Below, one piece after another: positions 7,980 to 16,426 of a stretch of DNA of 64,000 nt; position 1 is the stretch's first letter, and each line of letters starts with the position of its first letter. Below the pieces are notes generated by a model, which worked only from the letters and a program-made list of their open reading frames with translations, did no database searches and had not been told where the DNA came from. The translations under genes and the position numbers were made by a program. Origin of the DNA: a bacterium. GTDB taxonomy: Bacteria > Bacteroidota > Bacteroidia > Cytophagales > Cyclobacteriaceae. The stretch is from positions 1 through 64,000 of the forward strand of contig JANSWY010000018.1 of NCBI GenBank assembly GCA_024743255.1, in the 5' to 3' direction.

Positions 7980-10900
7980 CTAAACTGCTACTTTAAGTGA
8001 CTTTCTTTTTTCTAAAACCGCTTTATAATCATGCGGCATTACTTTGATGAATTTCTTCACCTCATTATCCCAGTTTTGAAGAATATTCTGTGCTTTTTTA
8101 CTTGAAGTGAGATCAGAATGCTTTTGAATCATCGCTCTTAATTGAGTGATGTCCTCTTCATCAAGGCTCTCCAGACCGATCATTCCCATATTACACAGCT
8201 CACTGAAAGATTGCTTTTCATCAAGAACGTATGCTATTCCTCCGCTCATTCCTGCGCCAAAGTTTTTACCGGTTTCTCCTAAGACCACAACCACACCACC
8301 AGTCATATACTCGCAAGCATGATCACCTACACCTTCAACCACTGTCTTTACTCCGGAATTTCTTACTGCAAATCGCTCGCCAGCCATTCCATTGATATAG
8401 GCCTCTCCAGAAGTTCCTCCGTAAAATGCAACATTACCAATTATGATATTTTCATCTGCTTGATAACCTTCAACTTTAGGAGGGTAAACAATCATTTTAC
8501 CTCCTGAAATACCTTTTCCAAAGTAGTCATTTGATTCACCTTCAAGCTCGAGAGTAATTCCCTTGTTGAGGAATGCTCCAAAGCTTTGTCCAGCTGAGCC
8601 TTTGAAATTGAAATGAATGAAATCATCAGGCAATCCGTGACTTCCGAATCTTTTGCTTACCTCATATGATAACATAGTCCCTGTAGAACGATCTACATTT
8701 GTGATCTTCTCTGTCTTAGAAACAGGCTCGTGATTCTTTAATGCTGGATAAGAAATTTTGATCATATCCTTATCTATCACATGATCTATCTCATGGTCCT
8801 GGCCAACTTGCTTGAATCTACCATGTTGACTCAACTCGTGATCGTAATGCAAAATTGGTTCAAGGTTTAGTTTGTGCAGTTTCCAATGTGCTAATTCATC
8901 CCTTGATTTAAGGAAGTCTGCTCTACCTACCATTTCATTAATTGAATGGAATCCTAATGAAGCCATTATTTCTCTTAGCTCAGTGGCCATGAATGTGAAA
9001 AGATTGACAACATGATCCGGGTCTCCCGTGAAAAGGTTTCTTAAATCAGGGTTTTGAGTTGCAATTCCGACAGGGCATGTATTTAAATGACATTTTCTCA
9101 TCATAATACATCCTTCAACAATCAGTGCCGCTGTGGCTACTCCCCATTCTTCAGCACCTAATAATGTAGCAATAGCAATATCTCTAGCGGTGAGGATCTT
9201 TCCATCGGTTTGTAATGTAACCTTGTTACGAAGTTGATTCATTAATAAGGTCTGATGCGCCTCTGCTAACCCAATCTCCCAAGGTAAACCTGCATGTCTG
9301 ATTGAACTTAGTGGAGATGCTCCGGTTCCACCGTCTGCACCAGAAATCATGATTACATCAGCTTTTGCTTTTGCAACACCCGCTGCAATTGTTCCAACCC
9401 CTGCCTCTGATACCAACTTTACATTGATTCTTGCAAACCGGTTGGCGTTCTTAAGATCGTATATTAGTTGTTTTAAATCTTCAATCGAATAAATGTCGTG
9501 GTGAGGTGGGGGAGAGATTAACCCTACACCAGGAGTAGAATGTCTTACTTTTCCTATCCAATCATCCACTTTATGACCCGGAAGCTGACCTCCTTCTCCA
9601 GGTTTCGCACCCTGGGCCATTTTGATTTGTATTTCATCAGCATTGGCCAGGTAATGAGATGTTACACCAAATCTACCTGATGCAACTTGCTTAACTGCTG
9701 ATCTTTGACTGTCCCCATTAACTAATGTTTTATACCTTGCTTCATCTTCTCCACCTTCTCCGGAGTTACTTTTTCCTCCAATTCGGTTCATTGCTACCGC
9801 AAGAGTAGAGTGTGCCTCATGAGATAATGATCCAAACGACATAGCACCAGTAGCAAACCTTTTAAGAATACTCTCTATTGGTTCTACCTCTTCTATTTGA
9901 ATTGGTTTTCTGTTTTTCTTGAACTTCAGAAGACTTCTCAAAGTAATGTGAGCATCACTTTGGCTATTTACCAGTTTGGTGTATTTCTTATACAAGTCGT
10001 AATCTCCTAAACTGGTACTTTTTTGGAGCAGATGAATTACATCAGGAGTAAGTAAGTGTTTTTCACCTCTTCTTTTCCATTGATAGTAACCACCAATATC
10101 CAATATAGGAGAATCAGCAGTTTCAAATGGAAATGCAATCCTAAATGGAGTGATGGCTTCTCGAGCAATATCCTGGAAGTTTAGTCCTCCCATTCTACTT
10201 ATGGTGCCTTTGAAACACTTCTCAATTACCTTATCTCCTAATCCCACACATTCGAATATCTGAGAAGATTGATATGACTGAAGGGTACTGATCCCCATTT
10301 TTGACATGATCTTTAATAGACCATAACCAACTGCTTTGATGTAATTGGCGGTTGCAGTCTCTAAATCCAATCCATCCGATAATCTTTTGGATGCTTCAAG
10401 ATTTTTTATTGTATCTAAAGCCAGGTATGGATAAACTGCACTTGCTCCATAACCAATAATTGTAGCGAAATGATGGGTTTCCCAAACATCTCCACCTTCA
10501 ACAATAAGTCCAGCTTTAGTTCTTAGATTTTTCTTTACTAAATGATGGTGAACCGCTCCTATGGCAATTAATGAAGGGATAGGTGCCTCACTTTCTCCAA
10601 TATTTCTGTTGGAGATAATTATGATTTTATTGTTAGCTACAATTGCTTGTTCCGCCTCAGCACAAATTTTGTCAATAGCCTTCTCAAGGTTTTCTGGTCG
10701 GTCGGGATTGAAAACAGAGTTAATTGTGGCGTATGTAAATCCTTCGTCTTCCAGATTTTTAAGTTTGGCAAAGGTTTTTTCTGTCAATACAGGTTGCGAA
10801 ATGTGAATCTGCCTTGTGTGCTCTGGAGTTTCCTCCAATATATTCAAACTTTCACCTACTCTGGTAAATAAAGACATCACCATTCTTTCCCTGATGGGGT

Positions 10901-12491
10901 CGATTGGTGGGTTACTTACCTGCGCAAAATACTGTTTGAAATAGCTACTAACATGTTGACTTCTTTTCGAAAGAATAGCCAATGGTGCATCCGCTCCCAT
11001 TGAGCCAACTGGTTCAGTAGCTTTTTCGGCCATAGGTTTGATGATGAGCTTGACATCTTCATAGCTATAGCCATATGCAATCTGTTTTGTTTTCAGCTCT
11101 TCCGAATCGATTGTGGTTTCTGGAATTTCTGGAACTGCTCGGTCTCTGAGTTTAATTCTTTGTTGCTTGATCCAATCAAAATATGGTTTGTTACTGCAAA
11201 CTTCTTTTTTGACCTCATCGTCAAATAATATTGTTTTCTTCTCCAGGTCTGCGATTAGCATCTTGCCTGGTTCCAAACGTCCTTTTTTGACAACATCATT
11301 AGGATCTACCTCCAATACTCCAGCTTCAGAAGCCATTATTAGTTTACCAGATTTGGTTATGCAAAATCTGGACGGTCTTAAACCATTTCTATCAAGTGTA
11401 GCTCCGATTTGCTTTCCATTTGTGAAAAATAGTGCGGCCGGACCATCCCAAGGTTCCATTAGAGAAGCATGGTACTTGTAAAATGCTTTCCGTTCCGAAT
11501 CCATCATTTTATTATCCTGCCAGGCTTCCGGAACGAGCATCATCATCACGTGGGCAAGAGGTCTGCCTCCCATTACAAGCAACTCTACCAAGGCGTCAAG
11601 GTTTGCTGAATCTGAGTGCGCAGGGTCAGTTACAGGTAGTAGCATCTTAAGCTCTTCCTCTGAAAACAGAGTGGTTCTCATCAATGCTTCTTTGGATTTC
11701 ATCTTGTTTAGATTTCCTCGAATCGTATTGATTTCTCCATTGTGAGCGATAAACCTAAAAGGTTGAGCCAGTTTCCAGTTTGGGAATGTATTGGTGGAAA
11801 AACGGCTATGAACCATAGCCAGAGCTGATTTAGTTCTGGTGTCTTGAAGATCGTAATAGAACTGTCTTACCTGGTCGGTTCTTAATTGACCTTTGTAGAC
11901 TACAATTCTTGAAGAAAAACTGGAAATGTAAAATCTACCGTTATTACCAGGAACAAAATGTCCAATAAAATGAGTGGTGTAATTTCTTAAGACGAAAAGC
12001 TTACGCTCCAAAGTGTCTCCGGTTAGTCCGTCTTTATGCTTTACAAAGACCTGCTCAATTACAGGTTGCGTATCTTTTGCTGCCTGACCAGGAATATCGG
12101 TATCCACCGGAACTTTACGGTATCCCAGTAGTTCGAATCCCATTTCTTCCATATGAGATTTAAATACCTTTTTACATTCCTTTCTAATGCTGTCTTCCTT
12201 TGGGAAAAAGATCATTCCAAGGCCATAAGAACCTTTTTCGGGAAGATCGATATCGGAAAGCTTACATTCCTCAGCTAAAAAATCATGAGGTATATTAAAA
12301 AGAATTCCAGCCCCGTCTCCGGTTTCAGGATCACTACCTGTTGCTCCTCGGTGTTCCATGTTTTCCAACATGTTGATAGCGTCATTGATGATGCTATATG
12401 ATGGGGATCCATCAATGTTGACCACACACCCGATTCCGCAATTATCCTTCTCCTGCTGGGGTACATATAAGTTGTCCCGTGTTTTCTTCAT
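7980..12491 (-). CDS. gltB: Glutamate synthase large subunit
   Basis: Catalyses glutamine hydrolysis and transfer of ammonia to 2-oxoglutarate. The 1503-residue chain has the class II (Ntn-type) glutaminase domain at the start with the nucleophile Cys18 (NCGIGCV) after a 17-residue leader that is normally removed; the central and FMN-binding synthase domains contain ISGADGGTGASPLSSIRHAG and the [3Fe-4S] cluster motif CIMMRKCHLNTCPVG; the C-terminal beta-helix (GXGXG repeats such as GAGMSGGIAYVLD) closes the protein. Together with gltD it forms the main ammonium assimilation route with glutamine synthetase. First gene of the operon; the 469-base gap upstream holds its promoter region. Identification is secure. 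Confidence 0.97.
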   Translation of the reverse strand: MKKTRDNLYVPQQEKDNCGIGCVVNIDGSPSYSIINDAINMLENMEHRGATGSDPETGDGAGILFNIPHDFLAEECKLSDIDLPEKGSYGLGMIFFPKEDSIRKECKKVFKSHMEEMGFELLGYRKVPVDTDIPGQAAKDTQPVIEQVFVKHKDGLTGDTLERKLFVLRNYTTHFIGHFVPGNNGRFYISSFSSRIVVYKGQLRTDQVRQFYYDLQDTRTKSALAMVHSRFSTNTFPNWKLAQPFRFIAHNGEINTIRGNLNKMKSKEALMRTTLFSEEELKMLLPVTDPAHSDSANLDALVELLVMGGRPLAHVMMMLVPEAWQDNKMMDSERKAFYKYHASLMEPWDGPAALFFTNGKQIGATLDRNGLRPSRFCITKSGKLIMASEAGVLEVDPNDVVKKGRLEPGKMLIADLEKKTILFDDEVKKEVCSNKPYFDWIKQQRIKLRDRAVPEIPETTIDSEELKTKQIAYGYSYEDVKLIIKPMAEKATEPVGSMGADAPLAILSKRSQHVSSYFKQYFAQVSNPPIDPIRERMVMSLFTRVGESLNILEETPEHTRQIHISQPVLTEKTFAKLKNLEDEGFTYATINSVFNPDRPENLEKAIDKICAEAEQAIVANNKIIIISNRNIGESEAPIPSLIAIGAVHHHLVKKNLRTKAGLIVEGGDVWETHHFATIIGYGASAVYPYLALDTIKNLEASKRLSDGLDLETATANYIKAVGYGLLKIMSKMGISTLQSYQSSQIFECVGLGDKVIEKCFKGTISRMGGLNFQDIAREAITPFRIAFPFETADSPILDIGGYYQWKRRGEKHLLTPDVIHLLQKSTSLGDYDLYKKYTKLVNSQSDAHITLRSLLKFKKNRKPIQIEEVEPIESILKRFATGAMSFGSLSHEAHSTLAVAMNRIGGKSNSGEGGEDEARYKTLVNGDSQRSAVKQVASGRFGVTSHYLANADEIQIKMAQGAKPGEGGQLPGHKVDDWIGKVRHSTPGVGLISPPPHHDIYSIEDLKQLIYDLKNANRFARINVKLVSEAGVGTIAAGVAKAKADVIMISGADGGTGASPLSSIRHAGLPWEIGLAEAHQTLLMNQLRNKVTLQTDGKILTARDIAIATLLGAEEWGVATAALIVEGCIMMRKCHLNTCPVGIATQNPDLRNLFTGDPDHVVNLFTFMATELREIMASLGFHSINEMVGRADFLKSRDELAHWKLHKLNLEPILHYDHELSQHGRFKQVGQDHEIDHVIDKDMIKISYPALKNHEPVSKTEKITNVDRSTGTMLSYEVSKRFGSHGLPDDFIHFNFKGSAGQSFGAFLNKGITLELEGESNDYFGKGISGGKMIVYPPKVEGYQADENIIIGNVAFYGGTSGEAYINGMAGERFAVRNSGVKTVVEGVGDHACEYMTGGVVVVLGETGKNFGAGMSGGIAYVLDEKQSFSELCNMGMIGLESLDEEDITQLRAMIQKHSDLTSSKKAQNILQNWDNEVKKFIKVMPHDYKAVLEKRKSLKVAV

Positions 12492-12960
12492 AGGTCTCTT
12501 TTATCTTTTTTCGTTTTTAGATGTGCTAAAAACAGGTCTGTTTGTGATGTAAACGAAATAGCAAATTAATAAAGAATTGTCTAATAAAACAGCGCTAATT
12601 TTGATGATGATCTAATGAAATTGAATTATTGTTAAATAATTTTCAAAATATTTCAATAATATTTAGATCTATTCAATTGGGGGTGGCTGGGGAGAATTTA
12701 AATTGTGAGAATTAAAAAAATGAGGCCTTGAAATAAAAATTTATTAACAGGACAAGAATGCAATGAAAAATTGGAATTGTTCAAGTAATGCCAAACATAA
12801 ATTGGTAATTGGCCTAAATAGTGATATTCAGAGGTTTAACTTAAAGCCCATTATATTTGTAATCCTGTAGCGAATCAATTAACTTTTGATTTGTAGGCTT
12901 GGGAAAATAGAATAATCAACACAGTTTTAGTTTTTGATTAGGAAAGATAAGGACACATCT
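12492..12960. other. AT-rich intergenic region between gltB and a response regulator
   Basis: 469 bases without a convincing gene. The gltB-proximal part has a possible -7 element (TTAATTTG on the minus strand, about 12562-12569, seven of eight positions). The far part holds TATATTTG at 12852-12859 on the plus strand, a full -7 match about 100 bases before the response-regulator start, but without a TTG at -33. The middle (12600-12800) is AT-rich and shows nothing I can name. Confidence 0.5.
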
Positions 12961-13353
12961 ATGAAAAAAGGATTAATCTTAGCAGTAGACGATGAACCAT
13001 ATATTCTTCAAACAATGAAGGCAATGTTCAGAAGAGACTTCAAAGATTACTATCTGGAATTTGCAACCAGCGGAGAAGAAGCGTTGACCATTTTGAATAG
13101 CTACCTCGAGAAAAACATAAAGGTTTCTGTAATCATTTCAGACTTTTTGATGCCTGGAATGAAGGGAGATGAGTTTTTGGGGAAAGCAAATAAACTTACT
13201 CCTGGATCAGCTAAGTTTTTACTTTCAGGTATGATCAATAAGGATACTTCGGATGGATTAATAGAAGAAGCTGGTATCAACAAGGTAATACATAAGCCTT
13301 GGGAAAATAAGGAACTACTGGATGATGTGAAAAATGCGGTGGAAGCAGTTTAG
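12961..13353 (+). CDS. Single-domain response regulator
   Basis: A stand-alone CheY-like receiver of 130 residues. The acidic pocket reads AVDDEP, the phosphoacceptor Asp is in VIISDFLMPGMKG, the conserved Ser is in LLSGMIN and the Lys in HKPWENKEL. There is no output domain, so it acts by protein contact or passes phosphate on. The KPW form is common in receivers paired with PAS/HD-GYP or cyclic-nucleotide kinases. The longer frame begins at a TTG (12934); the ATG at 12961, in front of the natural beta-strand KKGLILAVDD, is the better start. No kinase gene is adjacent, so it is an orphan. It resembles the receiver at 52270. Confidence 0.88.
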   Translation: MKKGLILAVDDEPYILQTMKAMFRRDFKDYYLEFATSGEEALTILNSYLEKNIKVSVIISDFLMPGMKGDEFLGKANKLTPGSAKFLLSGMINKDTSDGLIEEAGINKVIHKPWENKELLDDVKNAVEAV

Positions 13354-13361
13354 ACTTCCTT

Positions 13362-13541
13362 CTAAGCGGTAAATTCAGCTATTGTAGGGAAAGTTTTAGT
13401 AACAGACTTTTTGATTCCTTTCTTGATTTTAATTCTCACAATACTTTTAGCGGAAATTGTTTTTGTTTCTTCCATCGATATAGCCATTAAATTGAGGCTG
13501 GAAACCGAGGTAAGAACAAAAATTAGAATCATCTTTTTCAT
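13362..13541 (-). CDS. Small secreted protein (59 aa), likely short paralog of the next gene
   Basis: A 59-residue frame: ATG at 13541, stop TAG at 13362. It begins with a hydrophobic signal-like segment (MKKMILIFVLTSVSSLNLMA) and continues with TISAKSIVRIKIKKG, which lines up with VVSVNKVVRIKISDD of the 107-residue protein encoded at 13722-14045. The two genes are on the same strand and 180 bases apart, which points to tandem duplication, with this copy shortened after the shared strand. Its end is convergent with the response regulator (8 bases between stops). Whether it is expressed or a decaying remnant cannot be told from sequence. Confidence 0.55.
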   Translation of the reverse strand: MKKMILIFVLTSVSSLNLMAISMEETKTISAKSIVRIKIKKGIKKSVTKTFPTIAEFTA

Positions 13542-13653
13542 AGCTGCTGACTGTTATATTAAGCTATATCACTTTCTATTCTATTGAAAAAAAGCTTTAG
13601 TGGTCATGAGATAAATGTTTCCAGAAGGAATTTTTTGAGTTAAGGTTTTGCAT

Positions 13654-13682
13654 AAAAAAAGGAATCATGAGATTCCTTTTTT
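13654..13682 (-). terminator. Terminator after the 107-aa secreted protein
   Basis: GGAATC-ATGA-GATTCC with A-runs on one side and T-runs on the other, so it can work in both directions. It lies about 40 bases past the stop at 13722 and separates this gene from the 59-residue one. Confidence 0.7.
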
Positions 13683-13721
13683 GGTGAAGATGTAATCTTC
13701 TCTTTTAACAAACTATGTAAA

Positions 13722-14045
13722 CTATTCTGTTTTGAATGTCTTTTTAAATATTGTGTTTCCTGATTGCGTTACTTCAATCGTATATGCTTTTAAATCTAAA
13801 TCTGCTGGTACCTGAAACTCAATTGTTCTTGATCTTGAGTTTTCCCAAAACTTGTAATTCAGCTGATTTCCTTTCTTATCGAATAAAAAAACACTTAATG
13901 GGTCGTTAAGGTCATCGCTAATTTTAATTCTAACCACTTTATTGACAGATACTACTTTAATGTCGTCTTTTCCATTAATCTCGGTTGCGAATAGATTGTT
14001 TCCTAATAATAAAACTAGAACGAGTGATAGTGTTAAATTTTTCAT
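13722..14045 (-). CDS. Small secreted protein of unknown function (107 aa)
   Basis: ATG at 14045; signal peptide MKNLTLSLVLVLLLGNNLFA, then about 85 residues of alternating beta-strand pattern (VVSVNKVVRIKISDD, LSVFLFDKKGNQL, RTIEFQVPADLDLKAYTIEV) ending in FKKTFKTE. The layout is reminiscent of small Bacteroidota secreted proteins with a single immunoglobulin-like or T9SS-tail-like beta domain, but the classical sorting-tail PNP motif is absent. No catalytic residues seen. Preceded by a 14-bp palindrome (14074-14087) that may be an operator, and followed by its own terminator. Probably a periplasmic or surface protein; role unknown. Confidence 0.7.
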   Translation of the reverse strand: MKNLTLSLVLVLLLGNNLFATEINGKDDIKVVSVNKVVRIKISDDLNDPLSVFLFDKKGNQLNYKFWENSRSRTIEFQVPADLDLKAYTIEVTQSGNTIFKKTFKTE

Positions 14046-14073
14046 AGTACTGGTGCTTTAATGTAACACTAAG

Positions 14074-14087
14074 GTATGCATGCATAC
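14074..14087. promoter_or_regulatory. Perfect 14-bp palindrome upstream of the secreted-protein gene
   Basis: GTATGCATGCATAC is its own reverse complement and starts 29 bases before the ATG at 14045. This is the size and place expected of a dimeric repressor or activator site; the binding protein is unknown. Confidence 0.35.
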
Positions 14088-14273
14088 TAAATTTACCTAT
14101 TTATGGGCTTTAATCGAGGTTTTTGCATGTTGAACTGGTAATATTTGAGGTTGAACCGTATTGATAAGTGTAGAAATTACTCTTATTTCTGTTTTGCTTC
14201 TTTGCAATTATTTATTGGATAAATGGCATTTTCCAATCCTTATGTTTTGACTATTTATCAGTATTAGGTATTA

Positions 14274-14302
14274 TTGCGCTCCCAAAAAATGAAGTATCTT
14301 TA
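14274..14302 (+). promoter_or_regulatory. Promoter of the tRNA gene
   Basis: TTG (14274-14276), 18 bases, TATCTTTA (14295-14302): seven of eight positions of the Bacteroidota -7 element at the right spacing, ending 15 bases before the tRNA 5' end. Confidence 0.5.
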
Positions 14303-14317
14303 ATTGATATTTTCATT

Positions 14318-14391
14318 GGGCCTATAGCTCAGCTGGTTAGAGCACTTGACTCATAATCAAGGGGTCCCTGGTTCGAGCCCAGGTGGGCCCA
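14318..14391 (+). tRNA. tRNA with CAU anticodon (tRNA-Ile2 or elongator tRNA-Met)
   Basis: A full 74-base cloverleaf: acceptor GGGCCTA / TGGGCCC (one U-G pair), D-stem GCTC/GAGC, anticodon stem CTTGA/TCAAG with loop CTCATAA (anticodon CAT at 14352-14354), five-base variable loop, T-stem CCTGG/CCAGG with TTCGAGC, discriminator A. The G1-C72 pair excludes the initiator tRNA. The CCA end is not encoded. The GGGCC acceptor resembles isoleucine tRNAs, favouring the lysidine-modified Ile2 species read by TilS, but elongator Met cannot be excluded by eye. Confidence 0.93.
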
Positions 14392-14400
14392 CATCTTGAA

Positions 14401-14427
14401 AGCATCCTAAAACTTGGGATGCTTTTT
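14401..14427 (+). terminator. Terminator after the tRNA
   Basis: AGCATCC ... GGATGCT stem of 7 bp with a 9-base loop followed by TTTT, beginning 10 bases after the tRNA. Confidence 0.8.
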
Positions 14428-14503
14428 CATTTTTGTACTTTTCTGGCTAATCTTTTAAAACGAATTGGAATTACATGTCCTATTACGATTTTATATTCGT
14501 GGC

Positions 14504-15136
14504 ATGGATAGGAACCCCACAGAGGCTATTATTTTCGATTTAGGTCGAGTTGTTATACACCTGGACGAAACAAAGACGTCAAATGAATTTCTCAAAATCT
14601 CATCATTCGATGAGTCTGATCTTCAGAATGCATTGCAGGCAGAACCTTACTTTAATCAGTTTGAACGTGGGGAGATTGAGGCAGAGGAATTTAGAAGAAA
14701 TGTATCCCGGACATTAGGTTTTGCAGGTGACGGGTCTGAAATAGATATTGCCTGGAATGCAATGCTGGGAGGTATCGATAAACCTTTAATAGATAGTATC
14801 ATTGGTTTGGGTGAGAAATTGAAAATATTTGTTCTAAGCAATACCAATATCATTCATGAGATTGCTTTCAATAAGATATTAAAAGACTCAACTGGTCACA
14901 ATAACCTTCATGAGATCTTTCATAAAGTCTACTTTTCTCATGAGATAGGTGCAAGGAAGCCTGAATTGAATTCCTGGGAGATGATTTTACAAGAACAGAG
15001 CCTGGATCCTCAAAGGGTTCTTTTCCTGGATGATAGATTGGATAATATTGAAGCAGCAGCATCTCTTAGAATGAATGTGTTGCAAATTACTGATCCTTAC
15101 CACACCTATGAGGTAATTAAGCCTTATTTAAGTTAA
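14504..15136 (+). CDS. HAD-superfamily hydrolase (YihX-like phosphatase)
   Basis: Haloacid-dehalogenase-type phosphatase of 210 residues, substrate unknown. Motif I is IIFDLGRVVI, in which the usual second Asp is replaced as in the YihX-like subgroup; motif II is FVLSNTN, the motif III Lys lies in GARKPELNSWE, and motif IV is VLFLDDRLDNIEAA. A helical cap lies between motifs I and II. The open frame extends 13 codons upstream to a TTG at 14465; the ATG at 14504 directly precedes the first conserved strand and is preferred. Cytoplasmic. It is followed at 55 bases by the site-2 protease gene on the same strand, so co-transcription is possible. Confidence 0.85.
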   Translation: MDRNPTEAIIFDLGRVVIHLDETKTSNEFLKISSFDESDLQNALQAEPYFNQFERGEIEAEEFRRNVSRTLGFAGDGSEIDIAWNAMLGGIDKPLIDSIIGLGEKLKIFVLSNTNIIHEIAFNKILKDSTGHNNLHEIFHKVYFSHEIGARKPELNSWEMILQEQSLDPQRVLFLDDRLDNIEAAASLRMNVLQITDPYHTYEVIKPYLS

Positions 15137-15190
15137 AGTGCTTCAAGATCGTGTTTTTAATCAATAGGGGGCTTAATTTGGGGCCAGATT

Positions 15191-16426
15191 ATGGAGCCGA
15201 ACAAGGAAAGGAAAAGGAGATTTATTCAATTAGGTTTATTTGTACTAACATTTGTATGTACTACAATTGCTGGTGCAGAGTGGCGGTACAATAAGTCATT
15301 TTATGGGGACGAGCCTTTATTGTTTAGTCATTTATTGGGAGGATTATCATTTTCGCTTTCATTTCTGGCTATACTTACCTTTCATGAATTTGGACACTAC
15401 TTTACTGCCAAATACCATTCTGTTAAAGTGTCCTTACCTTATTATATTCCATTATGGCTAGGCTTTTTACCTTTTGGTTTTCCCTCTGTGGGGACGATGG
15501 GAGCAGTTATCAGAATAAGGGAGAAAATTCAATCCAGGAAGCTGTATTTTGATATAGGAGTTGCAGGACCTTTGGCTGGTTTTGTGGTGGCTGTTTTAGT
15601 GATTGTTTATGGTTTTTATAATTTGCCCCCACTGGATTACATATTTGAAATTCATCCTGAATATGCCAAGCATGGTCGTGATTATGCAGAGGAAGCATTC
15701 AAGAATAAAAATGGGCTTGTGTTAAGATTTGGGCCAAATTTACTTTTTTGGATTTTGGAGAATGTACTTCCAATAGACAAGTCATTACTTCCTCATCCAA
15801 ATGAAGTAATTCACTACCCGTATTTTCTGGCAGGTTATCTTGCTTTGTTCTTTACCTCTCTAAATCTTTTTCCAATAGGTCAATTGGATGGAGGGCATGT
15901 GCTATACGGTGTTTTGGGTGCTAAAACCCATCGAATAATTGCACCTGTTTTTTATGTTGCTGCACTTTTTTATGCGGGGTTAGGTATGTTAAATCCCCTG
16001 GAACCTGATTTGGACTTTTTCGCTTGGTCAATGTTGTACTTGTATTTCCTCTATTTCTGTTTATACAGCATACATCCCAATAAAAGGGTTAGGTGGGTTT
16101 TGGCGATTGCTATTTATCTATCCCAAAGCATTGTGGTAATAATTTTCCCTAAAGTAGAAGGATATATGGGATGGTTGTTGTTTTTGTTTTTGGTTGGTCG
16201 CTTTCTTGGTATTCATCATCCCGGGGTAATTGATGATAGACCTCTAAGTCCAACAAGGAAGATTGTCGGGTGGTTGGCTATTGTTGTTTTTATTCTATGC
16301 TTTAGTCCCAAGCCTTTTATCTTCGAAGAAACAAATGTTGTCCAAAAACCCAATATTGAACAAAAGAATAATTCAAAGGATGATGAGAGTGACCAGTCGA
16401 AGGTTACTGCTTTACGAAGCGAATAG
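15191..16426 (+). CDS. Site-2 protease family (M50) membrane metalloprotease
   Basis: Polytopic intramembrane zinc protease of 411 residues. The zinc site HEFGHY is near residue 65 inside the second hydrophobic segment, and the third ligand motif NLFPIGQLDGGH is near residue 230. A conserved GVAGPLAGF segment lies between them. The architecture (short N-terminus, no PDZ domain, six to eight membrane helices, hydrophilic Lys/Asn-rich tail) resembles the plant EGY / bacterial S2P-like group rather than RseP. Substrate unknown; regulated proteolysis of a membrane-anchored factor is family knowledge. Its last 23 bases overlap the convergent T9SS gene at 16404. Confidence 0.88.
   Translation: MEPNKERKRRFIQLGLFVLTFVCTTIAGAEWRYNKSFYGDEPLLFSHLLGGLSFSLSFLAILTFHEFGHYFTAKYHSVKVSLPYYIPLWLGFLPFGFPSVGTMGAVIRIREKIQSRKLYFDIGVAGPLAGFVVAVLVIVYGFYNLPPLDYIFEIHPEYAKHGRDYAEEAFKNKNGLVLRFGPNLLFWILENVLPIDKSLLPHPNEVIHYPYFLAGYLALFFTSLNLFPIGQLDGGHVLYGVLGAKTHRIIAPVFYVAALFYAGLGMLNPLEPDLDFFAWSMLYLYFLYFCLYSIHPNKRVRWVLAIAIYLSQSIVVIIFPKVEGYMGWLLFLFLVGRFLGIHHPGVIDDRPLSPTRKIVGWLAIVVFILCFSPKPFIFEETNVVQKPNIEQKNNSKDDESDQSKVTALRSE

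Noticed and set aside
11113-11481. 122-codon frame on the opposite strand of gltB
   Set aside because: Lies wholly inside the certain gltB gene, with low-complexity Ser/Leu composition typical of an antisense shadow.
14318-14391. Initiator tRNA-Met
   Set aside because: Position 1-72 is a G-C pair; the initiator needs a mismatch there.
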